Positions 24,839-34,634 of a DNA stretch of 64,000 bases are shown here, in pieces. Numbering within the stretch: the first letter of the stretch is position 1; every line of letters begins with the position of its first letter. The notes beneath the pieces were generated by a model. It saw only the letters and a program-made list of their open reading frames with translations. It had not been told where the DNA came from and searched no databases. The DNA is taken from contig NZ_LT906480.1 of assembly GCF_900186865.1 (NCBI RefSeq), positions 2,498,001 to 2,562,000 of the forward strand. Reading direction: 5' to 3'. Source of the DNA: Stenotrophomonas maltophilia (lineage in GTDB: Bacteria; Pseudomonadota; Gammaproteobacteria; Xanthomonadales; Xanthomonadaceae). The position numbers and the translations under genes are program-made.

Positions 24839-25509
24839 ACCCGCACCACCATCTGCACGAATCGACCCTGATGAGCTATGCCGCCGGCGCGCTGCCGGCG
24901 CCGTTGAGCATCGTCGCCGGTGCCCATCTGGAGCAGTGCCCCCATTGCCGACAGCGCCTGCGCGACGCCGAAGCGATCGGCTCGGTGCTGCTGGAGCAGA
25001 CCCAGCCACCTGCAGCGGAGACGCGACGCGAACAACTGCGCGAGGCGATGCTGATGCAGCTGGCCGCGGAAGCGCCGGTGCCCATGGCTGGGGTCGCACG
25101 CCCCGTGCCGAAGGAGCGCCCTGAGGCCAATCCGGACCATCTGCCTGCATCGCTGCATCCGTACTTCGGCGCCTCGCTCAGCGACCTGCGCTGGCGCTGG
25201 ATGGCGCCGGGTGTGCACTGCATCCGTGCAGAGCAGATGCCTTCGCTGATCATGCTGAAGATCGCCCCGGGCAAATGCCTGCCCATGCACAGCCATGGCC
25301 GCAGCGAACTGACCCAGATCCTGCGGGGTTCGTACAACGATGCGCTGGGGCTGTTCGCACCGGGTGACGTGGCAGATCTGGACGAAGACGTGGAACATCA
25401 ACCGGTGACCGCGCCCGGTGTCCCCTGCATCTGCGTGTCAGCGCTGGATGCGCCGCTGGTGTTCAGTGGCTGGCTGGCGCGGAAGATCCAGCGTTTCGTG
25501 AAACTCTAG
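24835..25509 (+). CDS. chrR: ChrR-type zinc anti-sigma factor with cupin domain
   Basis: 224 residues from GTG 24835 (GGGAGG upstream; GTGA overlap with the sigma stop). The N-terminal anti-sigma domain has His6, His31, Cys35 and Cys38, the same positions I recall as zinc ligands in Rhodobacter sphaeroides ChrR. The C-terminal cupin has His152, His154, Glu158 and His188, the same H-x-H-x3-E...H spacing (30 residues from Glu to His) as the ChrR cupin zinc site. It should hold the sigma factor inactive until singlet oxygen or an oxidised lipid signal triggers release. All ligand positions are intact. Confidence 0.92.
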   Translation: MNPHHHLHESTLMSYAAGALPAPLSIVAGAHLEQCPHCRQRLRDAEAIGSVLLEQTQPPAAETRREQLREAMLMQLAAEAPVPMAGVARPVPKERPEANPDHLPASLHPYFGASLSDLRWRWMAPGVHCIRAEQMPSLIMLKIAPGKCLPMHSHGRSELTQILRGSYNDALGLFAPGDVADLDEDVEHQPVTAPGVPCICVSALDAPLVFSGWLARKIQRFVKL

Positions 25510-25514
25510 CGGGG

Positions 25515-26213
25515 ATGACGATGGCCGGGACGGGCGCATTACGGATTCTGTTGACCGGTGCCGCAGGCCTGGTCGGGCAGGGTGTGGCGTTGGCCTGCCA
25601 ACGCTCACCACAGGTATCCCGCCTGACAGCGCTGGTCCGCCATCCGGGAAGTCTGAGTGGCGCCGGCAGCGAACTGATCGTTCCGGACTTCCTGCGCATC
25701 CAGGACCGGTCGGATGAACTGGCCGGGTTCGATGCCTGCTTCTACTGTGCCGGGGCGCCACCGGTTGGCACGGCAGAGGCCGAGTACCGACGCGTGACCC
25801 TGGACACCACCCTGGCGGTGGCCCGTGCCTGGGCGGTTGCGAATCCCGAAGGGTGCTTTCTGTATGTATCCGGTGCCGGCGCGGACCCTCGGAGCCGGCT
25901 GATGCCGTTGAGGATCAAGGGCGAGACCGAGGTCGCATTGCAGGGCCTGCCGGTGCGCACCGTGATGCTGCGCCCGGGCGGTGTCAGGCCGGTCCCGGGC
26001 ACCGGCACCCGTCATGCCCTGTTGAAGCCCCTGTACTGGGGCGGCGCGCCGTTGATGAAGCTGGCCAGCGCGATTGCGCCATCGCTGATGACCAGCAATC
26101 TGGCTCTCGGTCAGGCGATGATTGCACTGGCCGGCAGGGAGCATCCGCCGGCCACGGTGGAGTGCGCGGACATCAACCGGATCGCCGCTGGCGTAGTCGA
26201 CCCGGCCTCCTGA
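25515..26213 (+). CDS. NAD(P)-binding atypical SDR / epimerase-like protein
   Basis: 232 residues with an N-terminal dinucleotide motif LTGAAGLVGQG (about 13-23) and YVSGAGAD in place of the classical catalytic region, typical of atypical short-chain dehydrogenases (YwnB/HSCARG-like). The YxxxK tyrosine of true SDRs is not obvious. It begins 5 bases after chrR and is probably co-transcribed with rpoE-chrR, so it may be part of the oxidative response. ATG 25521 is an alternative start. Confidence 0.75.
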   Translation: MTMAGTGALRILLTGAAGLVGQGVALACQRSPQVSRLTALVRHPGSLSGAGSELIVPDFLRIQDRSDELAGFDACFYCAGAPPVGTAEAEYRRVTLDTTLAVARAWAVANPEGCFLYVSGAGADPRSRLMPLRIKGETEVALQGLPVRTVMLRPGGVRPVPGTGTRHALLKPLYWGGAPLMKLASAIAPSLMTSNLALGQAMIALAGREHPPATVECADINRIAAGVVDPAS

Positions 26214-26215
26214 GC

Positions 26216-28615
26216 TCAGTGCGGCGCGGCCTCCAGCGCAGTGCGTACCGCCAGCGCCAGGTCACTTCGCGTAAACGGCTTCGGCAGCAGGGCAACCGCG
26301 CGTCCCTGGCTGCCCGCCTGATCGTGGTCACGTGGATAGCCCGACGTGAACAGGACGGCGACTTCCGGCCAGCGTTCGCGGACTTGACGGACCAGCTCCC
26401 AGCCCAACATGCCGGGCATCACCACGTCCGAGAACAGCAGGTCCACCCTGGTGTCGGGGCGCTCCAGCAACCGTAGCGCGGAGGGGCCATCGTGGGCTTC
26501 CAGCACGCGGTAGCCGAGCAGCCGCAGCGAATCCACCGTGTAGGCGCGGACATCGTCGTTGTCCTCGGCCACCAGAATGGTTTCCTCGCGCGGCGAGTAG
26601 CCGGCCAGGCCGGTCTGCGGGGTGCGTGTTTCGCGGGGCAGGGTCAGCGGCGAGCGCGGAAACATCATGGTAATGCTCGTGCCGCCGCCTTCCACCGAAT
26701 CGATCAGCACGTGGCCGCCGGACTGCTTGACGAACCCATGCACCATCGACAGTCCCAGCCCGGTGCCGCGGCCGACCTGCTTGGTGGTGAAGAACGGTTC
26801 GAACACCCGGGCCAGGGTGGCCGCGTCCATGCCATGGCCGTTGTCGCGCACCCGCAACATCACGTACTGGCCTGGTGTTGCATCCGGGAACAGGGCAGCG
26901 TAGTCGTGGTCGAGGTGGCTGTTGTCGACCTCGATCACCAACCGCCCGCCGTGCGGCATCGCATCGCGGGCATTCACCGCCAGGTTCAGTACGGAGGCCT
27001 CCAGCTGGCTGATGTCGATCTCCACGCACCAGATGTCCTCGGCGCTGCGGATCTCCAGCTGCACCAGCTCACCCAGTGCACGCTGCAGCATGTCGTGCAT
27101 GTCCAGCAGGCGCTCGTGGAGGTTGGCGGCCTGGCTGTGCAGCGGCTGGCGTCGGGCAAACGCCAGCAGGCGCTGGGTCAGGCTGGCGGCACGCCCGACA
27201 CCCTTCAGCGCGTTGTCCAGCGCCCGGCTGACCATCGCCCCGGCTTCGCCCGCGCGCTCATTCAGCAGCATGGCGTGCTCGACGTTGCCGGAGATGACCG
27301 TCAGGATGTTGTTGAAATCATGCGCGATGCCGCCGGTGAGCTGGCCGACCGCCTCGATCTTCTGTGATTGGCGCAGTGCATGTTCGGCCTGGAGGCGCGC
27401 CGTGGTTTCCACGGCCTCGGAGACCACGGCGGTGACCACGCCTTCGGCATCGAGCAGGGGGCGGAACGAAAAATCGAAGCTGCGCGGCCCGGTCGGGAGT
27501 TCCAGCTCCAATGAATGCAGCGAACTCCGGCCCTGCACGGCTGCAGCGACGGCCCGATCGATCAGCGCGCCGATGCCATCGGTTGTGGCGAACCAGAGCG
27601 ATTCACCGAAGCGTTGGCCAACCACGTCCTTCTTGTCCGCCAGCACTGCGGCCAGTGACGCGTCATTGGCATCCACCACGCGCCCGGACAGATCCAGCAG
27701 CATCTGATGCTGGAAGCTGGATTCGAAGATCGCCTGCAGGCGCCGCTTGCTGGCGCGCAACTCGGCCGTGCGCGCCTGCACCTGCTGCTCGAGCAGCTGG
27801 TTGTCCTCGCGCAGGGCCAGCTCGGCCTGTTTCAGCTGCGAGACGTCGCTACCCAGGCAGATGTAGCCGGCCACGCTGCCGTCGGCCGCATGCTCAGGCA
27901 CGCAGTCCATCTGCACGAATCGTGATTGGCCGCTGCGGTGCACCAGCTCGACCTGGAAGCTGGTGCGTTCGCCCTGCAGCACCCGTTCCAGGCTCGGCAG
28001 GGCGTGTTCGAAGGCGGAAATGCCGCTGACATCGCGCGCTGTCCGGCCCAGCAGCTCGGCCAGGCTGAATCCATGCCAGTCCAGGAACGCCTTGTTGGCG
28101 AACCGGTAGCGATGCGCGTTGTCGAGCTGGGCGATCAGCGCGGGTACGGCATCCGTCACCTGCTGCAGCTGCGCCTGGCTCTCATTCAGCGCAGCCTGCG
28201 CATGAAGCAGCTGGTTGCGCTCATGGGCTTCCTGGCGGGCGCGGCGAATCGCATCCGGCAGGCGCTGCAGGCGCTGCTTGACTACATAGTCGCGCGCGCC
28301 ACGGGTCAGCGCCTGCACCGCCAGCTCTTCGGTCAGCGTGCCGGAGACGAAGATGAAAGGGGTCTGCGGAGTTCGCTCGCGTGCCAGTGCGAGGGCCGCA
28401 TCGCCATCGAATCCGGGCAGTACGTGGTCGGCGAGGATCACGTCGAACGCACGGCTGTCGATGGCCTCGATGAACGCGTTGCGGGTCCACAGGCGCTCGG
28501 CCTCGAATTCCAGGCCGGCACGCTGCAGCTGTGCGGTGATCAGCTCCGCATCAAGCGCGCTGTCCTCCAGCATGAGGATGCGCAGGCGCTCGCTGCGGCG
28601 CGATCCATCACGCAT
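26216..28615 (-). CDS. Hybrid histidine kinase: receiver, two PAS, kinase, receiver
   Basis: 799 residues. N-terminal receiver (11-125, Asp63); PAS domains at about 146-270 (with HRYRFANKAFLDWHG) and about 292-410; HisKA with GGIAHDFNN (His432); an ATPase domain with NLAVNARDAM and GTGLGLSMV (about 545-660); and a second receiver (about 675-795, Asp730). No membrane segment, so cytoplasmic. It overlaps the preceding response-regulator gene by 8 bases, making it the third gene of the bacteriophytochrome operon. It probably receives phosphate from the phytochrome/regulator pair through the N-terminal receiver, then relays it to the C-terminal receiver. Confidence 0.88.
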   Translation of the reverse strand: MRDGSRRSERLRILMLEDSALDAELITAQLQRAGLEFEAERLWTRNAFIEAIDSRAFDVILADHVLPGFDGDAALALARERTPQTPFIFVSGTLTEELAVQALTRGARDYVVKQRLQRLPDAIRRARQEAHERNQLLHAQAALNESQAQLQQVTDAVPALIAQLDNAHRYRFANKAFLDWHGFSLAELLGRTARDVSGISAFEHALPSLERVLQGERTSFQVELVHRSGQSRFVQMDCVPEHAADGSVAGYICLGSDVSQLKQAELALREDNQLLEQQVQARTAELRASKRRLQAIFESSFQHQMLLDLSGRVVDANDASLAAVLADKKDVVGQRFGESLWFATTDGIGALIDRAVAAAVQGRSSLHSLELELPTGPRSFDFSFRPLLDAEGVVTAVVSEAVETTARLQAEHALRQSQKIEAVGQLTGGIAHDFNNILTVISGNVEHAMLLNERAGEAGAMVSRALDNALKGVGRAASLTQRLLAFARRQPLHSQAANLHERLLDMHDMLQRALGELVQLEIRSAEDIWCVEIDISQLEASVLNLAVNARDAMPHGGRLVIEVDNSHLDHDYAALFPDATPGQYVMLRVRDNGHGMDAATLARVFEPFFTTKQVGRGTGLGLSMVHGFVKQSGGHVLIDSVEGGGTSITMMFPRSPLTLPRETRTPQTGLAGYSPREETILVAEDNDDVRAYTVDSLRLLGYRVLEAHDGPSALRLLERPDTRVDLLFSDVVMPGMLGWELVRQVRERWPEVAVLFTSGYPRDHDQAGSQGRAVALLPKPFTRSDLALAVRTALEAAPH

Positions 28616-29078
28616 TGTTGTGCTGCCCCGAGCCATTGGGCCGATGCGGTGGTGGCTGGTTGGTGATGCCCCAGAACATGCCCAGCCCCTGGATGGCGTC
28701 GAAGAATTCCTTGAAGTCGACCGGCTTGACCACGAAGGCATTCACGCCCAGTTCGTAACTGCGCACGAGATCCTGTTCTTCGCGCGAGGAGGTCAACATC
28801 ACCACCGGCGTGCTGCTCAGCTGCGGGTCGCCACGCACCTGTTCCAGCACCTCCAGGCCATTGACCTTGGGCAGCTTCAGGTCCAGCAGCACCACCACCG
28901 GGCCGCCGTGCATGGCGCCGGCGAACTTGCCTTCGCAGCGCAGGTAATCCAGCGCTTCGGCGCCGTCGCGTACATGGATGACATCGTTCAACAGCTGGCA
29001 GCGCGCAAGCGCGGCCATCGTCAGCTCTGCATCCTTGGGGCTGTCCTCTACCAGGAGGATCGGCCGCAGGTCCCTCAT
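28608..29078 (-). CDS. Single-domain response regulator (Rcp1-like)
   Basis: A 156-residue stand-alone receiver: acidic pocket LLVEDSPKDAE (8-18), phospho-acceptor Asp66 in LLDLKLP, and Lys at VVKPVDF (about 119). It has the phytochrome-partner (Rcp1) form, with LLDLKLPKVNGLEVL and a C-terminal FFDAIQGLGMFW. Its start overlaps the bacteriophytochrome stop (ATGA), so it is the direct phospho-acceptor of that kinase. It has no output domain, so it must hand on the signal by protein contact, plausibly to the hybrid kinase encoded next. Confidence 0.9.
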   Translation of the reverse strand: MRDLRPILLVEDSPKDAELTMAALARCQLLNDVIHVRDGAEALDYLRCEGKFAGAMHGGPVVVLLDLKLPKVNGLEVLEQVRGDPQLSSTPVVMLTSSREEQDLVRSYELGVNAFVVKPVDFKEFFDAIQGLGMFWGITNQPPPHRPNGSGQHNNA

Positions 29079-31315
29079 GGGTGTTCTCCTGTGAAGCGGG
29101 GTAGGGTGAAATGGATCGTGGCGCCCTTGCCGGGCTCGCCCTCGGCCCAGGTACGGCCGCCATGGCGGCCGATGATGCGGCGGACATTGGCCAGGCCGAT
29201 GCCGGTGCCTTCGAACTCTTCGACGTGGTGCAGGCGCTGGAACACGCCGAACAGCTTGTCCACGTAGCGCATGTCGAAGCCGCAGCCGTTGTCGCGCACG
29301 AAGAAGTGGTCTTCGTCGTCGTTTCGCTCGTGACCAACCTCGATCACCGCGTGTTCGCGCTCGCGGGTGAACTTGATCGCGTTGGCCAGCAGGTTCTGCC
29401 ATACCAGGCGCAGCATCGTCGGATCGGCCTCGACCTCCGGCAGCGGTGCGAGCGTCCACTGCACGTCGCGGCCGGTGTAGTCCAAGGCCAGGCTCCGGCG
29501 CACATCCTCGGCCAGCGCGGTCATGTCCAGCCGCACACGCCCCAGCGTGGAGCGCCCCATCTGCGAGAAGCTGAGCAGGTCATCCACCAGTGTTCCGGCG
29601 GACTTGGCCGATTCCACGATCGTGTCCAGGAATCGGCGCTCGGTATCGTTCAGGCGCTCGCCTGCCGAGCTGCCCAGCAGTTCGGAGTAACCGACAATGT
29701 GACGGAACGGAGCGCGCAGGTCGTGGCTGACCGAATAGGAGAAGGCTTCCAGTTCCTTGTTGCTGCGGAGCAGCTGCTCGTTCAGTTCGGCCATTTCCTC
29801 GGCCTTGCGCAGCACGATATCGACGATGGCCGTGCGCATCTCGTGTGCCGCGTCGCAGTCAGCGTCGCTCCACGGCAGGCTGCGCTGCTGCACGGTCTCC
29901 TTCCAGGCCTCGAACGAGTTGCGCGGGGACAGCGCCACGCCCGGTGCTGCTTCCTTGCGGGGATCGCCACCCCATCGCACGGTGCGCACCACTTCCGGGC
30001 GGAACCACATCAGGTAACTGTCATGCAGCTGCGAAATGGACACCGCCAGCAGGCCGCTGGCGACGTCGGCCAGGTGCGCGGCAGGCGACCAGTCGGCTGC
30101 CAGGTGATCGGTGCAATAGGTTTCCTGGCCGGCCTGCTGCGTGGCCAGCCAGTTCGCCAGGGCCAGCACGTCGCTGGAGGAAGGGCACTGGCCAACTCGC
30201 AGGCAATCGCCCTTGTGCACGATCGCCGCGCCGGCCGCGCCGGTCAGCGACAGCAGGCTGGCCTCGTCCTGGCGCAGGGCCGCCATGAAGTCCTCGTCGC
30301 CGGCCATGCGACCCAGTAGCTTGACCAGTATGGAACGACGGGCAACGCGCTCTTCGATCGCACGCGCTCGCTCCTTCAACGCAATCTGCAGCGACAGGAT
30401 CTGGCCCATGAACTCGCAGGCAGTGCGCACGTGGTAGGGCAGGCGGCGTGGCTGCACGGTGTGGCAGGACACCAGGCCCCACAAGCGGCCTTCATGCACC
30501 AGCGATACCGACATCGACGCGCCGGTACCCATGTTGCGCATGTAGTGCAGGTGCACCGGCGAGACGCTGCGCAGCACCGCCATGCTCAGGTCGGTGGGCG
30601 GCGCGTCGCGTTGATCCTCGGCCCGCATAAGCGGGGCCGGGGTGTAGCTGTTGTCCGCGATCAGGCGTACCCGGTTGCGGCGGTAGAGTTCGCGGGCCTG
30701 TGCTGGAATATCCGATTCGGGGAAGCGCAGGTCCAGGTAGGACGGCAACAGGCCGTTGCCATCCTCGGCCACCACGATGCCGTTCCAGCCAGCATCGAAC
30801 TGGTAGACCAGGGTGCGGTCGAAGCCGGTGAGCCGGCGCATGTGCGCGGCAGCCAGCTGGCAGAGGTCTTCCACGGTGCTGGCCGACTCGATGCCGGCCA
30901 TCAGCTCGCGGATGGCCGGATACAGCTCTTCCAGCGAGCCGGGCTGGCCCGGAACCGGTGCTTCCAGCTCGACCAGCAGATCGGTGGCGGAACGGTGCAC
31001 CAGCAGCTGATGCCGGCCGTGGCCGTCCAGATGCACGGCACCGACATGGGCACTGCTGCCGATCACGGCCTGCTGGAACAAGCCCTGGAACGGCGCCAGC
31101 ACGCCGCCGAACACCTCACTGACGTGCCGCATCAACGGTTCGCCGAGCAGCTGCAGCAGCCCGGGCTGGCTGATGGCGCGTTCGCGCACCTGCAGGGACT
31201 GCGGTTCAACGACCAGAAGCACACCATAGGGCTGGATCGCGCCGGGGGTGTGGATCGGTTCGCGCGCGCAACTGGACAAGGCAGTGTCGTGCGCGGACTC
31301 AGCAGAAGGCATCAA
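29075..31315 (-). CDS. bphP: Bacteriophytochrome histidine kinase
   Basis: 746 residues. The PAS-GAF-PHY photosensory core starts with the biliverdin-binding Cys16 before EPIHTPGAIQPYG. The GAF domain has ESDIP (200-204; Asp202) and His255/His257 in SPVHLHYMRNMG. The PHY tongue has PRNSF (464-468). The kinase part has SHDLRAPF (His531) and a full ATPase domain (NLLANAIKF, GTGIGLANV). All chromophore-pocket residues are present, so it should be a red/far-red photoreceptor. No heme oxygenase gene (bphO), the source of biliverdin, is nearby in the window. Confidence 0.93.
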   Translation of the reverse strand: MMPSAESAHDTALSSCAREPIHTPGAIQPYGVLLVVEPQSLQVRERAISQPGLLQLLGEPLMRHVSEVFGGVLAPFQGLFQQAVIGSSAHVGAVHLDGHGRHQLLVHRSATDLLVELEAPVPGQPGSLEELYPAIRELMAGIESASTVEDLCQLAAAHMRRLTGFDRTLVYQFDAGWNGIVVAEDGNGLLPSYLDLRFPESDIPAQARELYRRNRVRLIADNSYTPAPLMRAEDQRDAPPTDLSMAVLRSVSPVHLHYMRNMGTGASMSVSLVHEGRLWGLVSCHTVQPRRLPYHVRTACEFMGQILSLQIALKERARAIEERVARRSILVKLLGRMAGDEDFMAALRQDEASLLSLTGAAGAAIVHKGDCLRVGQCPSSSDVLALANWLATQQAGQETYCTDHLAADWSPAAHLADVASGLLAVSISQLHDSYLMWFRPEVVRTVRWGGDPRKEAAPGVALSPRNSFEAWKETVQQRSLPWSDADCDAAHEMRTAIVDIVLRKAEEMAELNEQLLRSNKELEAFSYSVSHDLRAPFRHIVGYSELLGSSAGERLNDTERRFLDTIVESAKSAGTLVDDLLSFSQMGRSTLGRVRLDMTALAEDVRRSLALDYTGRDVQWTLAPLPEVEADPTMLRLVWQNLLANAIKFTREREHAVIEVGHERNDDEDHFFVRDNGCGFDMRYVDKLFGVFQRLHHVEEFEGTGIGLANVRRIIGRHGGRTWAEGEPGKGATIHFTLPRFTGEHP

Positions 31316-31547
31316 GGGCGGGACTCATCATTCGTGGATGGCTGGAAGGCCCAGTGGTACATCCGGTACCCATCAATGGTGAAGCAAAATCGTGCATTCG
31401 CCTACCAGTGTATGCGTGTGAAGCGTGCATCTGTCCAAGCTGAATTCTTCATGTAGGGACGAGGTCGAGCACTTGCGGTTTTCGCGAAGAATACATCTAC
31501 GCTGCACATCAGCTCGACAGGTCATTGCCTAGAGTGGATCCACTTCC

Positions 31548-31856
31548 ATGAGCGACCGCCCCGTGAACCTGCAGCCCGCACCCCTGTCCCCGTACCGCAT
31601 GCTGGCTGACAGCTGCCAGTTTGAACTGCTGGATGTGGATGCGCTGCAGGACCCGGCCAGTGGCCGGCTGCTGCACCTGTATTCGCTGGTTGCCCGCTGC
31701 CTGTCCTGCGAGACGATCTTCAAGGCCGAAGAAGGGCAGGGCCTGGTCAGCCATACTGCAGCGCGGGTGGTGCGATGCCCTACCGGCTGCGGGCAGCAGG
31801 CGTTCAAGCCGGCCCTGCTGCGGACCTGGCGCCCACAGGTGGTTGCCCAGGCGTGA
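31548..31856 (+). CDS. Small cysteine-containing protein of unknown function
   Basis: 102 residues, no signal peptide. Four cysteines in two pairs (CLSC at about 49-52 and CPTGC at about 76-80) could bind zinc. It is divergent from bphP and converges with tspO. The C-terminus is basic (KPALLRTWRPQV). I do not recognise a family. Confidence 0.55.
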   Translation: MSDRPVNLQPAPLSPYRMLADSCQFELLDVDALQDPASGRLLHLYSLVARCLSCETIFKAEEGQGLVSHTAARVVRCPTGCGQQAFKPALLRTWRPQVVAQA

Positions 31857-31866
31857 GCGGCGGAGA

Positions 31867-32364
31867 TCACAGTAGCGCGGGATTGGCTCGCCATACCGCG
31901 AAGTTGAGCGCCGAGGCGAACGAGATCCAGGCCAGATAGGGAAGCAGCAGCGCCGCCGCAGTAGGGCGGATGCGCGCAAACGCGACGATCGCTGCGCAAA
32001 CCAGCGCAATCAATACAAGAATGTCAACGAAGGCCGGCGCGCCCAGCTTCCAGCCGAAGAACAGCCAACTCCACAGCGCATTGACGGCAAGCTGCACCAG
32101 GTAGAGCATCAGCGGCGGTCGTGCCCCGCGCCAGCCGCGTTCGCGCCACACCAGCCACGCGGCAATCGCCATCATGGCGTAGAGCAGGGTCCACACCGGA
32201 CCAAAGACACTGGCCGGTGGTGCCCACGGGGGAAGATCGAGGGTGGCGTAGAAGCTGGCTGCGGATGTGGACGCCCACGCGCCCAGGGCGGCCGCGACGA
32301 AGGTGATCGCCACCCATCCCAGCAGCCCGAAAACCTGCGAACTCCGCTTCATACTCCGCTTCAT
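31867..32364 (-). CDS. tspO: TspO/MBR family tryptophan-rich sensory protein
   Basis: 165 residues, five hydrophobic segments, and the TspO motifs: LDLPPWAPPASVFGPVWTLLY (first loop, split for description), NALWSWLFFG (about 97-106) and a C-terminal AWISFASALNFAVWRAN. TspO binds porphyrins and cholesterol-like molecules in the outer membrane of Rhodobacter and tunes photo-oxidative gene expression. Its place beside the bacteriophytochrome and near the singlet-oxygen sigma factor suits that. ATG 32364 has GGGAG about 9 bases upstream; in-frame ATGs at 32388 and 32352 are alternatives (the N-terminus contains a duplicated MKRS). Confidence 0.9.
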   Translation of the reverse strand: MKRSMKRSSQVFGLLGWVAITFVAAALGAWASTSAASFYATLDLPPWAPPASVFGPVWTLLYAMMAIAAWLVWRERGWRGARPPLMLYLVQLAVNALWSWLFFGWKLGAPAFVDILVLIALVCAAIVAFARIRPTAAALLLPYLAWISFASALNFAVWRANPALL

Positions 32365-32438
32365 ACCGTCCAGCTCCCTGATGCGCATGGTCCCGTGTAC
32401 GCACAGAGGCCGCGAATGGATGCAGGTGTCGCGGGCCT

Positions 32439-34634
32439 TCAGTCTGAAGATCCGGCGGCAGACGATCCCTGGCTTGCTGGCAGCAGCGAAGGCCGTTGAT
32501 CAAACCACTCGCGTGCCTTGGCCAGATGCCATTGGCGCTGGTCACCGTCCAGTTCGATCCCCGCACCCAGCAGTCCCCACCGAAGATAGAGATCACCGCG
32601 TTTGCGCTGTTCGAGCAGATCCAGCCGCGCGCGTACCGACAGCCGATCGTTCTCGGCCTGCAGGCCATCGATGACCAGATGGCCCGGGCGCCAGCGCAGC
32701 GTCGCCTGTGCCTGTACCTGTCCGGAATCCAGCAGGGACAAGGTCCAGCGCGGGTAGTCGGTGCGCTCTGCGAACAGCGCCAGCAACGGTCGCGCATCGC
32801 TGAGATCCAGGTCCGTGGTGGCATCCACCTGGAACGGAGACTGCGCATCGATACGGCCACGCTTGAAGGCGACGCGGCCTTTCCATGCCGTCGAACCCTG
32901 CGTGTCCGCCACCTGCACGTTGCGCAGCTCGACCGTGGTGCCGGACAGATCGAAATGACGCTGGTTGAAGTCACCGCGGCGCAGCGTTGCGTTCACGTCG
33001 ATATCGCCGCCCATGTCCAACCCTGCCACCTTTGCACTGGCGTTGCGCCCCAACAGCCGGGCCGTGCCATGGCCGACGCGCCCGTCGGTATCGAGGGTCG
33101 CATCACCGCTCACGGTGCCGGTGCCACGCAGCAGCCGCACCTGCGGTGAGCCGAGGTAGCGGTTGTAGGCGGTCAGATCAGGGATGGTGGCTTCGCTGAA
33201 GCGCAGCTGCGCGCGGACGCCTTTGCGCAGTTCCTGCAGGCGGCCATCGCCGGTCAGGTCCAGGGCCAGATCCCGGCCGTCGAACAGGCGCACGTCCCTG
33301 GCATCGGTTGGCCGCGCAGTGAATCGCGGCAGCCGGACGGCCAGCTGGGCCTGGCTGGGGCTGCCGGCCTTCAACTCGCCATGGGCGCTGGCCGTGCCCA
33401 CCAGGCGTACGCCGGCGACTTCGGCCACGGCCTCGGCAGCCGGGATGTCCACGGTGCTGCCTTCGATCAGTTCGCCATTGCGCAGGCGCAGATCGGCTTT
33501 CAGCGTGCCGCCGCCGTCCAGTTGCAGCCACGGCTTGCGGACGAACAGGGCAGGGATCCAGTTGAGCGAGGTGAACGTCCATTCGCCGCGCACTGTGCCG
33601 GAGCTGCGTTCCAGCAGCTGTGCGGGCTGCTGGAAGGGAAGGTCCCGGCCACTGATATGCAGATCGGCATCCACCTCGCTACCTGAACCGGGCTTTGGCG
33701 GCAGGCGCGCCTGCAGGCGCAGGTCCTTGGCCACATTGAGCTGCAGTGCCAGCATGCCGCGATCGGGGGCGCCATCGCCCAGATGGAGCGGCACCTGCCA
33801 CAGCGCGTGGTCGCCGGGCTGCAGCTGGCTATCGATCAGGTGGAGCGCCAGCTGCAGGCGCCCGGGCACGGGCGCGCTGGAGATCTTCGGCGTTTTGGCA
33901 TCGGTGTCCATGCGCAGGCCCTGGCTGCGGGCATCCACCTCGAGCTGGGCATGCAGCAGCTTCAACTTGGCCAGGCCGGGCGCCTGGTCCCGATAATGGC
34001 GCGGATAGCTGAAGCGCGCGGTGAGATCCATGTCGCCCAACAGCTGCACGCCGTCATAGCTGGTGTCTGCCTTGCTGAACGAGACCTCGGAATCGAACAG
34101 TTCGGATGGGCCGCCACGCAGCTGCTTCAGGAACCCCACGGTACCTTGGCCCTTGCCGATGATCAGCAGCTTGCCGAAGCGTGCGCTGCGGATGCTGTCG
34201 CTGTGGATGGCGTCGAAACGCAAGGTCCAGCCCTGGTCGCTGCGCGGCGGTGAAGGGATGGCTTCTTCGACGCGGCTGATCTCGGCGGAAACTCCGGTGG
34301 CCTGCAGCCTTGGCACCCGCACCTCGCGCTGGAACAGGGGCAGCACCGCCAATCGGGCGCTGGCGCGGTCTGCATGCAACACGTAGACGGTGTGGTTCAC
34401 GTGGCCGCGCATGTGCACGTTCCAGGCGATCACGTGGCCGGGCAACAGCGTAATGGCCGGCCCAGTGGTCATTACGAACTTGTGCGGCTTGCGGTTGGTG
34501 ACCTGGTCGAACAGGGGCGTGTTGAGGAAGATGTTGCCGGCCAGCAGATACAGCAGGTAGATCCCCAGCAGGACGTAGGCAGGAACGCGCCATCGACGAA
34601 GCCGGTGCGGGATGTGCGCGGAAACAGGGGGCAT
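32439..34634 (-). CDS. AsmA-like inner-membrane-anchored protein
   Basis: 731 residues with one N-terminal membrane anchor (about 17-37, VPAYVLLGIYLLYLLAG). A very long periplasmic beta-rich part has repeated AsmA/YdbH-like strands (for example VDADLHISGRDLPF, GEWTFTSLNWIPALFVRKPWL, split here, and GSGTLKADLRL-like segments). AsmA-family proteins form grooves that shuttle phospholipid between membranes. It is the upstream gene of tspO (gap 74 bases), and both might be co-transcribed. Assignment to the superfamily is by overall pattern and so is moderate. Confidence 0.7.
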   Translation of the reverse strand: MPPVSAHIPHRLRRWRVPAYVLLGIYLLYLLAGNIFLNTPLFDQVTNRKPHKFVMTTGPAITLLPGHVIAWNVHMRGHVNHTVYVLHADRASARLAVLPLFQREVRVPRLQATGVSAEISRVEEAIPSPPRSDQGWTLRFDAIHSDSIRSARFGKLLIIGKGQGTVGFLKQLRGGPSELFDSEVSFSKADTSYDGVQLLGDMDLTARFSYPRHYRDQAPGLAKLKLLHAQLEVDARSQGLRMDTDAKTPKISSAPVPGRLQLALHLIDSQLQPGDHALWQVPLHLGDGAPDRGMLALQLNVAKDLRLQARLPPKPGSGSEVDADLHISGRDLPFQQPAQLLERSSGTVRGEWTFTSLNWIPALFVRKPWLQLDGGGTLKADLRLRNGELIEGSTVDIPAAEAVAEVAGVRLVGTASAHGELKAGSPSQAQLAVRLPRFTARPTDARDVRLFDGRDLALDLTGDGRLQELRKGVRAQLRFSEATIPDLTAYNRYLGSPQVRLLRGTGTVSGDATLDTDGRVGHGTARLLGRNASAKVAGLDMGGDIDVNATLRRGDFNQRHFDLSGTTVELRNVQVADTQGSTAWKGRVAFKRGRIDAQSPFQVDATTDLDLSDARPLLALFAERTDYPRWTLSLLDSGQVQAQATLRWRPGHLVIDGLQAENDRLSVRARLDLLEQRKRGDLYLRWGLLGAGIELDGDQRQWHLAKAREWFDQRPSLLPASQGSSAAGSSD

